Shown: piece by piece, positions 1-6,591 of the stretch
Layout: every line of letters begins with the position of its first letter
How positions within the stretch are numbered: the first letter of the stretch is position 1
Source: Planctomycetota bacterium
GTDB lineage: Bacteria > Planctomycetota > Phycisphaerae > Sedimentisphaerales > Anaerobacaceae
Assembly (NCBI GenBank): GCA_017885385.1
Contig: JAFNGF010000191.1
Coordinates: 1-9,604, forward strand
Reading direction: 5' to 3'
Length of the DNA stretch: 9,604 bases
Made by a program: the position numbers and the translations under genes
Notes under the pieces: model-generated
Databases searched by the model: none
What the model saw: the letters and a program-made list of their open reading frames with translations, nothing else
What the model was told of the DNA's origin: nothing

Positions 1-2
1 GC

Positions 3-137
3 ACTTACAAAACGGGCGTAGAGTTTGCTGTTCAGCAGTGTAAAGACCTGCTTAAAGGCGGCTCGCCGGGACTACATTTTTATACCTTAAATAAAGTTGA
101 CCCCACACGGAAGATTTTAAGTGAAATAAAGTGCTAA
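3..137 (+). CDS. metF: Methylenetetrahydrofolate reductase MetF, C-terminal end (partial)
   Basis: The window opens inside this gene. The 44 visible residues end in TAA at 135-137. They contain a GVEFAVQQCKDLL helix followed by GSPGLHFYTLNK, which is the characteristic last strand and helix of classical MetF (the family usually reads GIHFYTLN). The enzyme is a cytoplasmic FAD-dependent TIM barrel that reduces 5,10-methylene-THF to 5-methyl-THF for methionine synthesis, or for the methyl branch of the Wood-Ljungdahl pathway. Everything upstream lies outside the window, so start, regulation and integrity cannot be judged. A fragment of a second, different MetF lies about 100 bases downstream. 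The identification rests on the conserved C-terminal motif only, but that motif is distinctive. Confidence 0.85.
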   Translation, partial: TYKTGVEFAVQQCKDLLKGGSPGLHFYTLNKVDPTRKILSEIKC

Positions 138-168
138 GTGAGGCCCAAATTTACGGAACGAAGTGAAT

Positions 169-200
169 GTAGGTTTGTTGCTCAAACTTACCCTGCCTAC
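169..200. repeat. Palindromic intergenic repeat after metF
   Basis: GTAGG (169-173) pairs with CCTAC (196-200), and inside it GTTTG (173-177) pairs with CAAAC (183-187) around a TTGCT loop. It sits 31 bases after the metF stop. It is not followed by a T-run, so it looks more like a dispersed palindromic repeat than an intrinsic terminator. Its GTAGG...CCTAC ends resemble those of the palindromes at 3176-3211 and 3986-4016, but the core differs. Confidence 0.4.
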
Positions 201-237
201 GTCTTCAATGACTTCGGCGGAAATTGGCACAAACTAA

Positions 238-462
238 GTAGAGAAACTGAAGTTTATGAATACAAAAGTCCCGGGGATTCATGTCCCTGATGAGATTATT
301 GATGAATTAGCCAGCGTGTCGAAAGAAGAAAGAGTAAAAAAGAGTCTGGAAATCTCTGCCCGTTTAATTAAGCAGCTAAAGGACCTGTACCAGGGAATTC
401 ACATTATGTATTTGGCCTGGGAACGGGATATAGGTACCGTTCTGGAAATGGCCGGCTTATGA
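238..462 (+). pseudogene. 5'-truncated fragment of an acetogen-type MetF (C-terminal ~70 residues)
   Basis: After a TAA at 235-237 the frame reads VEKLKFMNTKVPGIHVPDEI, continues through an amphipathic helix (EISARLIKQLKDLYQGIHIM) and stops at TGA 460-462 with an ending like WERDIGTVLEMAGL. This matches the end of the MetF of acetogenic and MetVF-type reductases, where the FMNENVPGI-VPDEII and QGIHIM-LxWE-ERAGL segments close the TIM barrel. An ATG at 256 would give a 68-residue product, but the homology starts a few residues earlier, at about 250, so this is a broken gene and not a small one. The ~200 residues expected upstream are absent: positions 138-237 carry stops and a palindrome. It could be the remnant of the metF that normally follows metV. 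The family assignment is fairly safe. The cause of truncation (deletion, recombination, mis-assembly) is unknown. Confidence 0.7.
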
Positions 463-467
463 CGGCC

Positions 468-500
468 GCCAAACGCCAAGTCGCGTTTGGCAACATTATT
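468..500 (+). terminator. Hairpin terminator after the metF fragment
   Basis: A perfect 9-bp stem GCCAAACGC (468-476) / GCGTTTGGC (483-491) with a 6-nt loop begins 5 bases after the TGA of the MetF fragment. It is followed by AACATTATTT, a weak T-rich tail. Position and stem support an intrinsic terminator. The poor T-run keeps confidence moderate. Confidence 0.5.
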
Positions 501-661
501 TCATGTCAGTAAATTCAGCAGTACTAATAGAGGTCAGAGCAGGCAAATCTGTAAGCATGAAGCGGTTGTTTCTCAATAATCTTTAAACCTTCTCATCCAT
601 TCCGGCCAGTCCTCTCGCCGGACTCCACCAACTGTAGTCCAGGCGCCAGCCGTATTGAACT

Positions 662-1997
662 CGTGACGCCAATCGTTTGACGCAGCGGATATGCGGCGTC
701 TGCCCGATCGCCCATGCAACGGCCTCTGCACTTTGCCTGGATGAGGTTTTCGGTGTGGATGGCAAAGTGCCCGACAACGGCAAACTTATCCGGGCATTGA
801 TATTTGGGGCAAGTTTTTTGCAGTCACACATCCTGCACTTTTATCATCTGGCGGCTCTGGATTACGTGGACGCCGTCGGTGCTTTGGGCGAGCTTTATCC
901 GTTCGTGCCGCGGTATGAGGGCGACTATCGAATATCCGGCAAGGCGAACGCCGAGCTGGTAAATCACTATGTGACGGCTCTGGATATCCGGCGTAAATGT
1001 CACGAGATGCTGGCGATCTTCGGCGGAAGGATGCCGCACGAAGTTGGCATAGTTCCCGGCGGCGTCACCGAAAAGCCTACCGAAGATAAGATAACTAATT
1101 TCCTTTGGCGATTGAACGAGATAAGAAACTTCGTTGATAACGTCTACATCCCTGACGTCTTAGCCGTTGCCAAGAGCTACGATGATTATTTTGGCATCGG
1201 CGCCGGCTGCAAAAGGCTGCTTTCGTATGGTGGTTTTGATCTGCCGAACGGCAAACTTTTCAAAAGCGGTATAATTTCTCCCGATTTTAAGGTCGAGCCG
1301 TTTGCCAAAGAGAATATCACCGAGGACGTTAAACATTCCTGGTATGCGGACTGCGATTCGGGCAAAAACCCCGCCCAGGGAGAAACCAAGCCCGACTTGG
1401 CGAAAAAACGGGCCTATTCATTCCTGAAGTCGCCCCGATATAAGGGAAAGGTTTGCGAAGTGGGACCGCTGTCGCGAATGGTGGGCAACTATGTTCAAGG
1501 TGACGCAAAAACAAAGAAGCTTGTTGATTCTGTGCTTAAAGAGCTTGGCGAGGGCGTTGGCGATTTGTTTTCGGTGTTTGGCCCGGCACGCCGCCAGAGC
1601 CTTGGAGGCTAAGCTGATTGCCGAGGCCATGGTGGGTTGGCTGCAGCAGCTAAAGCCCGGGCAGCCGACTATCGTCGCGAGCGAAATCCCGGATGAAGCC
1701 AGCGGCGCCGGTCTTGCCGAGGCTGCGCGGGGTTCTGTCGGGCACTGGATAAGTATCAAGGGAAAGAGAATTGACCGCTATCAAGTAATTACGCCGACCG
1801 CATGGAACGCCTCGCCGAAGGATGACAAGGACAAGCCCGGAGCGCTCGAGCAGGCAATAATAGGCACAAAAGTTAAGGATAAAGATAATCCCTTTGAGCT
1901 TGTGCGGATTGTACGCTCGTTCGATCCCTGCCTGGCTTGCTCTGTTCATTTACTTGACGCCGGAGAGAATACGTTAGGAGTATTCAAGGTTGTTTGA
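662..1997 (+). pseudogene. [NiFe]-hydrogenase large subunit, N-terminally truncated and frameshifted
   Basis: Catalytic subunit of a group 1-like (H2-uptake type) [NiFe] hydrogenase. The visible protein starts at RDANRLTQRICGVCPIAHATAS, containing the L1 motif RxCGxCxxxH that supplies two cysteine ligands of the Ni-Fe centre. It continues through GASFLQSHILHFYHLAALDY, PHEVGIVPGGVTEKPT and SPRYKGKVCEVGPLSRMVGNY. The frame then breaks: positions 1582-1584 read CCC where one C fewer restores FSVFG-RHAARALEAK. From there the second frame runs through TAWNASPKDD and ends with the L2 motif DPCLACSVH plus a 15-residue tail that a maturation protease would remove. The in-frame TTG at 677 lies inside the L1 segment and cannot be the true start. 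A stop at 656-658 closes the frame and about 60 N-terminal residues (the RIEGH region) are missing. No small subunit is in the window. The single-base change may be a sequencing error. The lost N-terminus is harder to explain that way. Confidence 0.85.
1976..1980 (+). promoter_or_regulatory. Ribosome binding site for the hydrogenase protease
   Basis: AGGAG sits 9 bases before the TTG at 1990 and inside the last codons of the large subunit. It supports the non-ATG start and translational coupling of subunit and protease. Confidence 0.6.
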
Positions 1998-2502
1998 AAG
2001 TTGCCGCGGAAGACGAATTCTGATTCTTGGCCTGGGCAATATCCTGCTCAGGGACGAAGGTGTCGGCGCGCATGTCGCTGCGCTCCTGCAGAAAGAGCCT
2101 TTGCCTGCTGATGTGGAGGTTGTAGATGGCGGAACGGCTGCTCTGGATGCCCTTTTGCTGGCGCAAAGGGCAGAAAAATTGATAGTAATTGATGCGCTAA
2201 GAGCCGGGCAAAAACCCGGCACCATTTACAGAGCCAAGTTTCGGGCGGGCGAAGAAGACAAGCTGGCTGAAATCCTAGCGGGGCAAGGAGGCTCCAGAAT
2301 CAGCTTGCACCAGGTCGGCCTGATTGATGCCTTAGCTGTTGCTGAAAGGCTCAACTGTGTGCCTGAGGAAATTGTGATAATTGGAGTCGAACCAGCCGAA
2401 GTCGGCTACGGTTTGGAATTAGCGGATGAAGTTGAGCAGAAAATTCCTGAAATCATTGATACGGTCGTGAAGGAAATCGAAGATGCTGTACACACAGAAT
2501 AA
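1990..2502 (+). CDS. Hydrogenase maturation protease (HyaD/HycI family)
   Basis: Nickel-dependent endopeptidase that cuts the C-terminal tail from the [NiFe] large subunit after Ni insertion, closing the active site. The 170-residue protein has the family order: LILGLGNILLRDEGVG near residues 11-26, VEVVDGGTAALDAL near 42-54, VIDAL near 66-70, SLHQVGLIDAL near 105-115 and GVEPAEVGYGLELA near 132-145. The likely metal ligands are the acidic residue of RDEG (about Glu24), Asp68 and His107, by comparison with E. coli HybD (Glu16, Asp62, His93). The start is TTG, overlapping the large-subunit TGA by 8 bases and preceded by AGGAG. Its substrate would be the adjacent DPCLACSVH tail. The gene itself looks intact even though its neighbour is broken. 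Length is normal for the family. Confidence 0.9.
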   Translation: MFESCRGRRILILGLGNILLRDEGVGAHVAALLQKEPLPADVEVVDGGTAALDALLLAQRAEKLIVIDALRAGQKPGTIYRAKFRAGEEDKLAEILAGQGGSRISLHQVGLIDALAVAERLNCVPEEIVIIGVEPAEVGYGLELADEVEQKIPEIIDTVVKEIEDAVHTE

Positions 2503-3148
2503 GCCCACAGATGAAATCCTCCAGTCGCTTGGCCGGGAGCAGAGTATTTTCTTGCTGGCCTGCAATGGCTGTGCCGAGGTCTGCCAGACGGGCGGCCAAA
2601 AGGCGCTTTGCGAAATTAAAGCCGAACTGCAAAAAGCGGGCAAGAGCATAGCCGGTGAGGTTTTGGTGGATTTTCTGTGCAATGAAATACTGGTGGCAAC
2701 AAGGCTGGCGACCGAGCGCGATAAGCTCAAGCAGGTGGATTCTATTCTGGCACTAACCTGCGGGATTGGCGTCCAGGCGGTAGCTAAAGTTGTGGATATG
2801 GTCGTGCATCCGGGGGCCAATACTATTTCTCTGGGCGGATTACAGGGGCTCTGGCCGGCTGACGAACGCTGCGAGGCGTGTGGAGACTGCGCTCTGGATT
2901 ACACCGGCGGCATCTGCCCGATCACGTCCTGCGCGAAAGAGCTGCTCAATGGTCCTTGCGGTGGCACTTGCGATGGGAAATGTGAGATTGACCCGGAAAG
3001 AGATTGCGGCTGGTTCAAGATTTATGAGAGGCTGGAAAAGCTCGGACGATTGGAAAATCTAAAGAGAATCTACAGCCCCAGAGACCACAGCAAGATGATT
3101 CCTTCCACCGACCTGCGCAAAACCTCTTTCTACGATTTAGAACGGTGA
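2483..3148 (+). CDS. metV: MetV-type zinc/iron-sulfur subunit of methylenetetrahydrofolate reductase
   Basis: A 221-residue cysteine-rich protein of the methylene-THF reductase C-terminal family (MTHFR_C, the MetV subunit of acetogens). The C-terminal part has the family signature: CEACGDCALDYTGGICPITSC at about residues 130-150, followed by AKELLNGPCGGTCDGKCE with more cysteines (159, 163, 167). The N-terminal half carries CNGCAEVC (27-34), Cys66 and LTCGIGVQA (92-100). In acetogens MetV binds MetF and takes part in bringing electrons for reduction of methylene-THF in the methyl branch. The ATG at 2483 overlaps the end of the protease by 20 bases and has GGAA about 8 bases upstream, so it is co-translated with the hydrogenase genes. 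This suggests an H2-linked electron supply. Normally metF follows directly; here a palindromic repeat and an HNH gene follow instead. The family call is secure. The electron partner is inferred. Confidence 0.85.
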   Translation: MLYTQNKPTDEILQSLGREQSIFLLACNGCAEVCQTGGQKALCEIKAELQKAGKSIAGEVLVDFLCNEILVATRLATERDKLKQVDSILALTCGIGVQAVAKVVDMVVHPGANTISLGGLQGLWPADERCEACGDCALDYTGGICPITSCAKELLNGPCGGTCDGKCEIDPERDCGWFKIYERLEKLGRLENLKRIYSPRDHSKMIPSTDLRKTSFYDLER

Positions 3149-3175
3149 CATTGGTGAATGTTCCTTACAAATACC

Positions 3176-3211
3176 GGTAGGATGGGCTTTAGCCCATGCG
3201 GTTGTTCTACC
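3176..3211. repeat. Palindromic repeat, left copy, at the 3' end of the HNH gene
   Basis: The core is ATGGGC (3182-3187), TTTA, GCCCAT (3192-3197), a perfect 6-bp hairpin. An outer stem GGTAG (3176-3180) / CTACC (3207-3211) encloses it and includes the HNH stop codon. Positions 3178-3206 recur in inverted orientation at 3986-4015: 24 identical bases, one inserted base, then 5 more identical bases. It may act as a bidirectional terminator between the convergent metV and HNH genes, as a mobile-element end, or both. Confidence 0.75.
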
Positions 3212-3887
3212 AAAACAAGCCTTCATACCCGTCTGACGGATAGGGACCAAAATAGATTGTTGAATATACTTCTATTTCTTCAGGCAGTTGGTTCCCTTTG
3301 CGCGCGCCGCATAATCTACAGAGAGGTTGAAGATTTCTAAATGCAGCGTCCCCACCGGCAGCTTTTGGAAGAATATGGTCTATGTCCAGACGCTCCTTTT
3401 CTGAATTACAACCGAAACATCGATTATCGTATAGTCCTATGATCTGTTCTCGCAGTATTATAGCTGGTTTTTTTCGCGGTGGCGTTTCAAGCGGAATACC
3501 ATAGTGCTCCTCGAGATGATAGGACACAACATATATTTGACTATCCACCCAAGGTCTGAGTTCACGCCCACACGTTTTACAAAAGTAATGAAAGTCAGGA
3601 TTTTCACGCAAAGCCGTTTGAGTTTGTCCAAGTACACTTTGACACACACTCAACAGTAAGTCGCACTCCCAAGATTGCGGAAGGATGTCAGGAATTGCGT
3701 TACCTGTCAATGGGTTTGACAAGGCGCATTCTGTGCAACAAGGAGCAAGGAGCCACAAGTCCATAATCTGCAAGAAATTGCAGTGAAGACGACGTTGCTC
3801 AACATAGAAACGGTAGCACTTAGATTTGACCCAAAGGTTATCTTCGTAGCGCTCTCGATCACTTGGAATGTGGGGTACTATCAGCAT
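3207..3887 (-). CDS. HNH endonuclease-like zinc protein, in a repeat-flanked cassette
   Basis: A 226-residue protein with a C-terminal HNH nuclease domain: CFGC (157-160), LDIDHILPKAAGGD (167-180, with His171 as likely general base), an Asn in FRNLQPLC (about 185) and CRLC (190-193). The two CxxC pairs form the usual structural zinc site and the DIDHI...N pattern is that of the HNH family, so metal-dependent DNA cleavage is the expected activity. The N-terminal 140 residues are unrecognised but hold further cysteine pairs (CCTEC at 50-54, CKTC at 103-106) that could form a second zinc site. The ATG at 3887 has no clear ribosome binding site. The possible promoter sits so close that the message might be leaderless. 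The gene is the only one between two inverted palindromic repeats and looks more AT-rich by eye than its neighbours, which suggests transfer. Target and role (homing, defence, other) cannot be told from sequence. Confidence 0.8.
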   Translation of the reverse strand: MLIVPHIPSDRERYEDNLWVKSKCYRFYVEQRRLHCNFLQIMDLWLLAPCCTECALSNPLTGNAIPDILPQSWECDLLLSVCQSVLGQTQTALRENPDFHYFCKTCGRELRPWVDSQIYVVSYHLEEHYGIPLETPPRKKPAIILREQIIGLYDNRCFGCNSEKERLDIDHILPKAAGGDAAFRNLQPLCRLCGARKGNQLPEEIEVYSTIYFGPYPSDGYEGLFW

Positions 3888-3893
3888 AGGCTC

Positions 3894-3922
3894 GTATTAT
3901 GATTACCTGTATACTCAGCCAA
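3894..3922 (-). promoter_or_regulatory. Possible promoter of the HNH gene
   Basis: On the minus strand TTGGCT (3922-3917) precedes TAATAC (3899-3894) with a 17-base spacer, or CATAAT (3901-3896) with a 15-base spacer. The start point would fall at about the ATG at 3887, implying a leaderless or very short leader. Matches are partial, so this is tentative. Confidence 0.25.
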
Positions 3923-3985
3923 CATTCAAAACCAACGACACTGGAGAAGCTTACAAAGCTCCGCGTGCGTCCGCTCGTTCGGTTC

Positions 3986-4016
3986 AACAATCCGCATGGG
4001 CTAAAGCCCATCCTAC
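3986..4016. repeat. Palindromic repeat, right copy, upstream of the HNH gene
   Basis: Inverted copy of the repeat at 3178-3206, with core ATGGGC (3996-4001), TAAA, GCCCAT (4006-4011). It lies 16 bases beyond the stop of the O-methyltransferase, so it may also end that transcript. The bases between the HNH start and this copy (3888-3985) show no gene. Confidence 0.75.
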
Positions 4017-4031
4017 AGGCTACACGCTGAT

Positions 4032-4715
4032 TTACCGGCGTTTCTTTAGTGTCACGCCAATGCCCATGTCCTCCTCATGCAAAAATATCGTTTCCAGGTC
4101 CGGGTTGGTGGTGACAGCCTTGAGATAATCCTGCATCATCGAGCCGAGGTCGCTGGTATTGTGAGCCAGAATCAGGCCGCCAGGCCGGACCAACGGCAGC
4201 AGCTTGTTCAGATAGTCCAGGTAGCCGGCCTTATCGGCGTCCAAGAAGAGGATGTCGATAGGCTCTTTCAGCCTGGTGACAGTCTGGTGGGCGTCTCCCT
4301 CGACCAGCGTGACGATGTCACTGACGCCGGCACGCTCGAAGTTTTCGCGGGCAAGAGAAAGGCGGCGGGCATCAATTTCGTGCGTGGTCAGTTTGCCGCC
4401 CGTTGCCCGCAGAGCCAGGCAGAACCAGATGGCTGAGTAGCCATTGGAGGTGCCGATCTCCACCACGTTCTTAGCGCCTGCCGCTTCGGTCAGCACTCGC
4501 AATAATCTGCCGTCTTCCGGCGTGACGTTCCACATCGCCGACCGCTCGCTCTTAGACATCTCTTGCAGTACGCTCACGATTTTTGCCTGGGCTTCACCAA
4601 GACCCGGCGATTCGTCTTTAGCTGGTTTACCCGACATTGCATAGCTCATAGCCGCCGCGATGAATCCTACCGATATACAGCCTGTTACTAATAGGCGTTT
4701 TTTGTTTATCCACAT
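4032..4715 (-). CDS. Membrane-anchored SAM-dependent O-methyltransferase
   Basis: A 227-residue class I methyltransferase of the catechol/caffeoyl-CoA O-methyltransferase type (Methyltransf_3). The SAM site is visible: motif I VVEIGTSNGYSA (84-95), acidic THEID (111-115), VEGDAH (138-143) and FLDADK (157-162), where the Asp is the expected divalent-metal ligand, then LVRPGGLILAHN (175-186). The N-terminus MWINKKR followed by a hydrophobic stretch (LLVTGCISVGFIAAAM) is a signal anchor or signal peptide. VTGC resembles a lipobox, but too few hydrophobic residues precede it. Such an export signal is unusual because SAM is cytosolic, so anchoring with the domain inside is more likely. Start at 4715 is preferred over GTG 4724 because GGAGG lies 8 bases before the ATG. 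A DMT-type transporter lies 47 bases upstream on the same strand, hinting at methylation and transport of one small molecule. Substrate unknown. Confidence 0.8.
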   Translation of the reverse strand: MWINKKRLLVTGCISVGFIAAAMSYAMSGKPAKDESPGLGEAQAKIVSVLQEMSKSERSAMWNVTPEDGRLLRVLTEAAGAKNVVEIGTSNGYSAIWFCLALRATGGKLTTHEIDARRLSLARENFERAGVSDIVTLVEGDAHQTVTRLKEPIDILFLDADKAGYLDYLNKLLPLVRPGGLILAHNTSDLGSMMQDYLKAVTTNPDLETIFLHEEDMGIGVTLKKRR

Positions 4716-4723
4716 TCTGCGCA

Positions 4724-4728
4724 CCTCC
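4724..4728 (-). promoter_or_regulatory. Ribosome binding site fixing the methyltransferase start
   Basis: On the minus strand GGAGG ends 8 bases before the ATG at 4715 and overlaps the alternative GTG at 4724, which rules that GTG out. Confidence 0.7.
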
Positions 4729-4762
4729 GTTCATATATCTTTTTTGCCGCTCCAATCCAATA

Positions 4763-5668
4763 CTAACTCCAGAGCCTCTGTAGTATTATACCAGCTACAA
4801 TGAAGACCAATCCTATTATTGTCGAGGGCAGAATTCTCTCGCCCACCACTAAAGAAATCAGCACCAGCGAGAAAAAAGGGGCCAGATAAAGCAGGTTTGC
4901 AACATGCGCGGTAGTTTTGGCTAATTTCAGTGCCTTTAGCCAAACCAGGAAAGTAATCCCCATTTCAAATGATCCGATGTAGACCGCCCCCAGGATACCT
5001 TTGGCGTTTGGGACTTCGACTTTCACAAAAGGCAGCATTAAGAAAAATGCAAGCAAAGCATAGGCAGAGCCGAACGCGAAATTCAGGAATAATCTGACCG
5101 CCTCGTCACGCTTATCTCTGACATTGTAGATCCAGAATGTAGTCCAGATTAGGGTGCTGATTAGCGCCAGTATTACGCCGGCAGAATTTGTGAACCTGAA
5201 TCCGAAGATATCGCCGCCGGTGGCAATAGTGTAGATCCCGAAAAAGCTGATCGCTATCGCCAGGATGTTCCTTAACTTGATTCTCTGGTGCAGCAGGGGG
5301 ATTGACAACAAAACAAGCGTCATCGGCCAGCTCCAGTTTATGGTCATCGCTTCCTGGGCGCGCAGCATATCGTAGGCTTTAATGAGGATTATGTAATATA
5401 GGAAGGGATTAAGAAATCCCAACAGGGCAGAGCGCAAATAGTCTTGCCTGGATAAGGTTTTCAGTAGTGTCAGCTTTCCGGCAAACAGCAAATAAGCAAA
5501 AAGCACTGCTGCTGATGTGATTGAGGCGTAAAGCAATAGCGGCAAAATCGGCAGATGACCTAAAGAAATCTTGAAAGCAGTAGCGATAGTTGCCCAGAAG
5601 AAAACCGCAATCAGGGCATAAAGATAGGCCTTCTTTTGTCTTTCACCGTTGGTCACCACAGAAGGCAT
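4763..5668 (-). CDS. EamA/DMT-family transporter
   Basis: A 301-residue inner-membrane protein with about ten hydrophobic segments, in the two-repeat layout of the drug/metabolite transporter superfamily (EamA domains at roughly residues 15-150 and 160-298). Typical marks are FFWATIATAFK in the first helix, RAQEAMTINWSWPMTLVLL at the end of the first repeat, and KTTAHVANLLYLAPFFSLVL followed by VVGERILPSTIIGLVFIVAGI in the second. Members export amino acids, nucleotides or other metabolites; the substrate cannot be read from sequence. The ATG at 5668 is preferred to the TTG at 5701 because the hydrophobic core starts soon after it, although only a weak AGG precedes it. It is divergent from rsmE across about 130 bases and lies upstream of the O-methyltransferase on the same strand, so the two may be one operon. 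Confidence 0.88.
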   Translation of the reverse strand: MPSVVTNGERQKKAYLYALIAVFFWATIATAFKISLGHLPILPLLLYASITSAAVLFAYLLFAGKLTLLKTLSRQDYLRSALLGFLNPFLYYIILIKAYDMLRAQEAMTINWSWPMTLVLLSIPLLHQRIKLRNILAIAISFFGIYTIATGGDIFGFRFTNSAGVILALISTLIWTTFWIYNVRDKRDEAVRLFLNFAFGSAYALLAFFLMLPFVKVEVPNAKGILGAVYIGSFEMGITFLVWLKALKLAKTTAHVANLLYLAPFFSLVLISLVVGERILPSTIIGLVFIVAGIILQRLWS

Positions 5669-5748
5669 TATATTTGGCCTGGGCTTGCGTGTCGTTGGCA
5701 AAATCGCAGTTTCGGCTCACTTTTGCAGGTGCGGAATCCGCCTCGGCA

Positions 5749-5758
5749 ATTATATAAT
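5749..5758. promoter_or_regulatory. Palindromic -10-like element between divergent genes
   Basis: ATTATATAAT is a perfect palindrome that contains TATAAT on both strands (5753-5758 plus, 5754-5749 minus). It lies 40 bases before rsmE and about 80 before the transporter start. No good -35 is seen at the right distance on the plus strand, so use as a promoter is a guess. Confidence 0.3.
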
Positions 5759-5798
5759 AGGCACACTTTCGGTAACGGATGCCAAGGACCTTAAAGCG

Positions 5799-6533
5799 AT
5801 GCATCGTTTTTTTGTTTCGGGCGAAAACTTACACGGCGGACAGGTAGTCCTAAGTGGCCGGCAGGCTCATCAAATTCGCAATGTCCTGCGGATGACGCCT
5901 GGCGACCAAATTATCGTGCTCGATAACACCGGCTATGAATATGTGGCGGCGATAACCGACGTGGCTCGGCAACGGGTGGTGGGCCGAGTGATGGATAAGC
6001 AGCCGGCTCAGGGCGAACCACGCACGCAGATAACGCTCTACCAGAGTATTCTTGCCCGCGAGAAATTTGAATGGGTCCTGCAGAAGTGTACCGAGGTGGG
6101 CGTTACACGCTTTGTGCCGGTGGTGACGCAGCGCAGTATCGTCCGCCGGGCGGATACCATTACGCCGCACCGACTCGCCCGCTGGAAAGGCATTGTTACG
6201 GAAGCCGCTGAACAATCAGGTCGTGGCCGAATCCCGCAGCTTGAACGTCCCGTCAAATTCGCCGACGCTTTAGCCGGACTTAGCGCCTTTGACCGCTGTC
6301 TTATCGCCTCTCCGCAGGCGGGCAGTCGCACTCTGCGAGAGCTTCTGCAAGCTGGCCGTCCCGCACCGGCTGGCATCGCCTTACTTATCGGCCCTGAAGG
6401 TGGGTTTAGCGATGAGGAAGTTGCCGCCGCCTGTGAAAAAGGTGCCGCAGCGGTGAACCTTGGAAAACGAATTCTGCGAACCGAGACCGCTGCCGTGGTC
6501 GCCTGTGCGCTTATCCTGTACGAGATGGAGTAA
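5799..6533 (+). CDS. rsmE: 16S rRNA (uracil1498-N3)-methyltransferase RsmE
   Basis: Cytoplasmic SPOUT-class enzyme that uses SAM to methylate N3 of U1498 in helix 44 of 16S rRNA, in the decoding region. The 244-residue protein begins MHRFFVSGENL, has an N-terminal PUA-like part (about 1-70, with HQIRNVLRMTPGD) and a C-terminal trefoil-knot domain. Knot motifs are KFEWVLQKCTEVGV (89-102), EAAEQSGR (135-142), LLIGPEGGFSDEEV (195-208) and LGKRILRTETAA (221-232), all diagnostic. The open frame reaches back to 5649, but the ATG at 5799 matches the family N-terminus and has AAGGA ten bases upstream, so the extra 50 codons are not coding. Length is normal for the family. It is transcribed away from the EamA transporter. 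A hairpin follows the stop. Confidence 0.96.
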   Translation: MHRFFVSGENLHGGQVVLSGRQAHQIRNVLRMTPGDQIIVLDNTGYEYVAAITDVARQRVVGRVMDKQPAQGEPRTQITLYQSILAREKFEWVLQKCTEVGVTRFVPVVTQRSIVRRADTITPHRLARWKGIVTEAAEQSGRGRIPQLERPVKFADALAGLSAFDRCLIASPQAGSRTLRELLQAGRPAPAGIALLIGPEGGFSDEEVAAACEKGAAAVNLGKRILRTETAAVVACALILYEME

Positions 6534-6563
6534 TTGCACCCTTGTATTTTTGCTCATTTTTAG

Positions 6564-6584
6564 CCGTCGCCGGCACGGCGACGG
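6564..6584. repeat. GC-rich hairpin after rsmE
   Basis: CCGTCGCC (6564-6571) and GGCGACGG (6577-6584) form a perfect 8-bp stem with a GGCAC loop, 30 bases after the rsmE stop. A T-run precedes it (CATTTTTA) but none follows, so it is not a standard intrinsic terminator for rsmE. It could be a processing or transcript-end structure, or a repeat. Confidence 0.4.
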
Positions 6585-6591
6585 GAAAGAC

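Noticed and set aside
503..586. 27-codon open frame starting at ATG 503 between the terminator hairpin and the hydrogenase
   Set aside because: No ribosome binding site, no recognisable motif, and too short to support.
3158..3340. Start of metF right after metV
   Set aside because: The frame from 3158 reads through the palindrome and has no MetF N-terminal similarity.
4252..4644. Plus-strand open frames inside the O-methyltransferase
   Set aside because: They are shadows of the minus-strand gene without motifs of their own.
5649..5798. N-terminal extension of the rsmE frame
   Set aside because: The family N-terminus MHRFF begins at 5799 with its own ribosome binding site; the extension overlaps the divergent transporter start.
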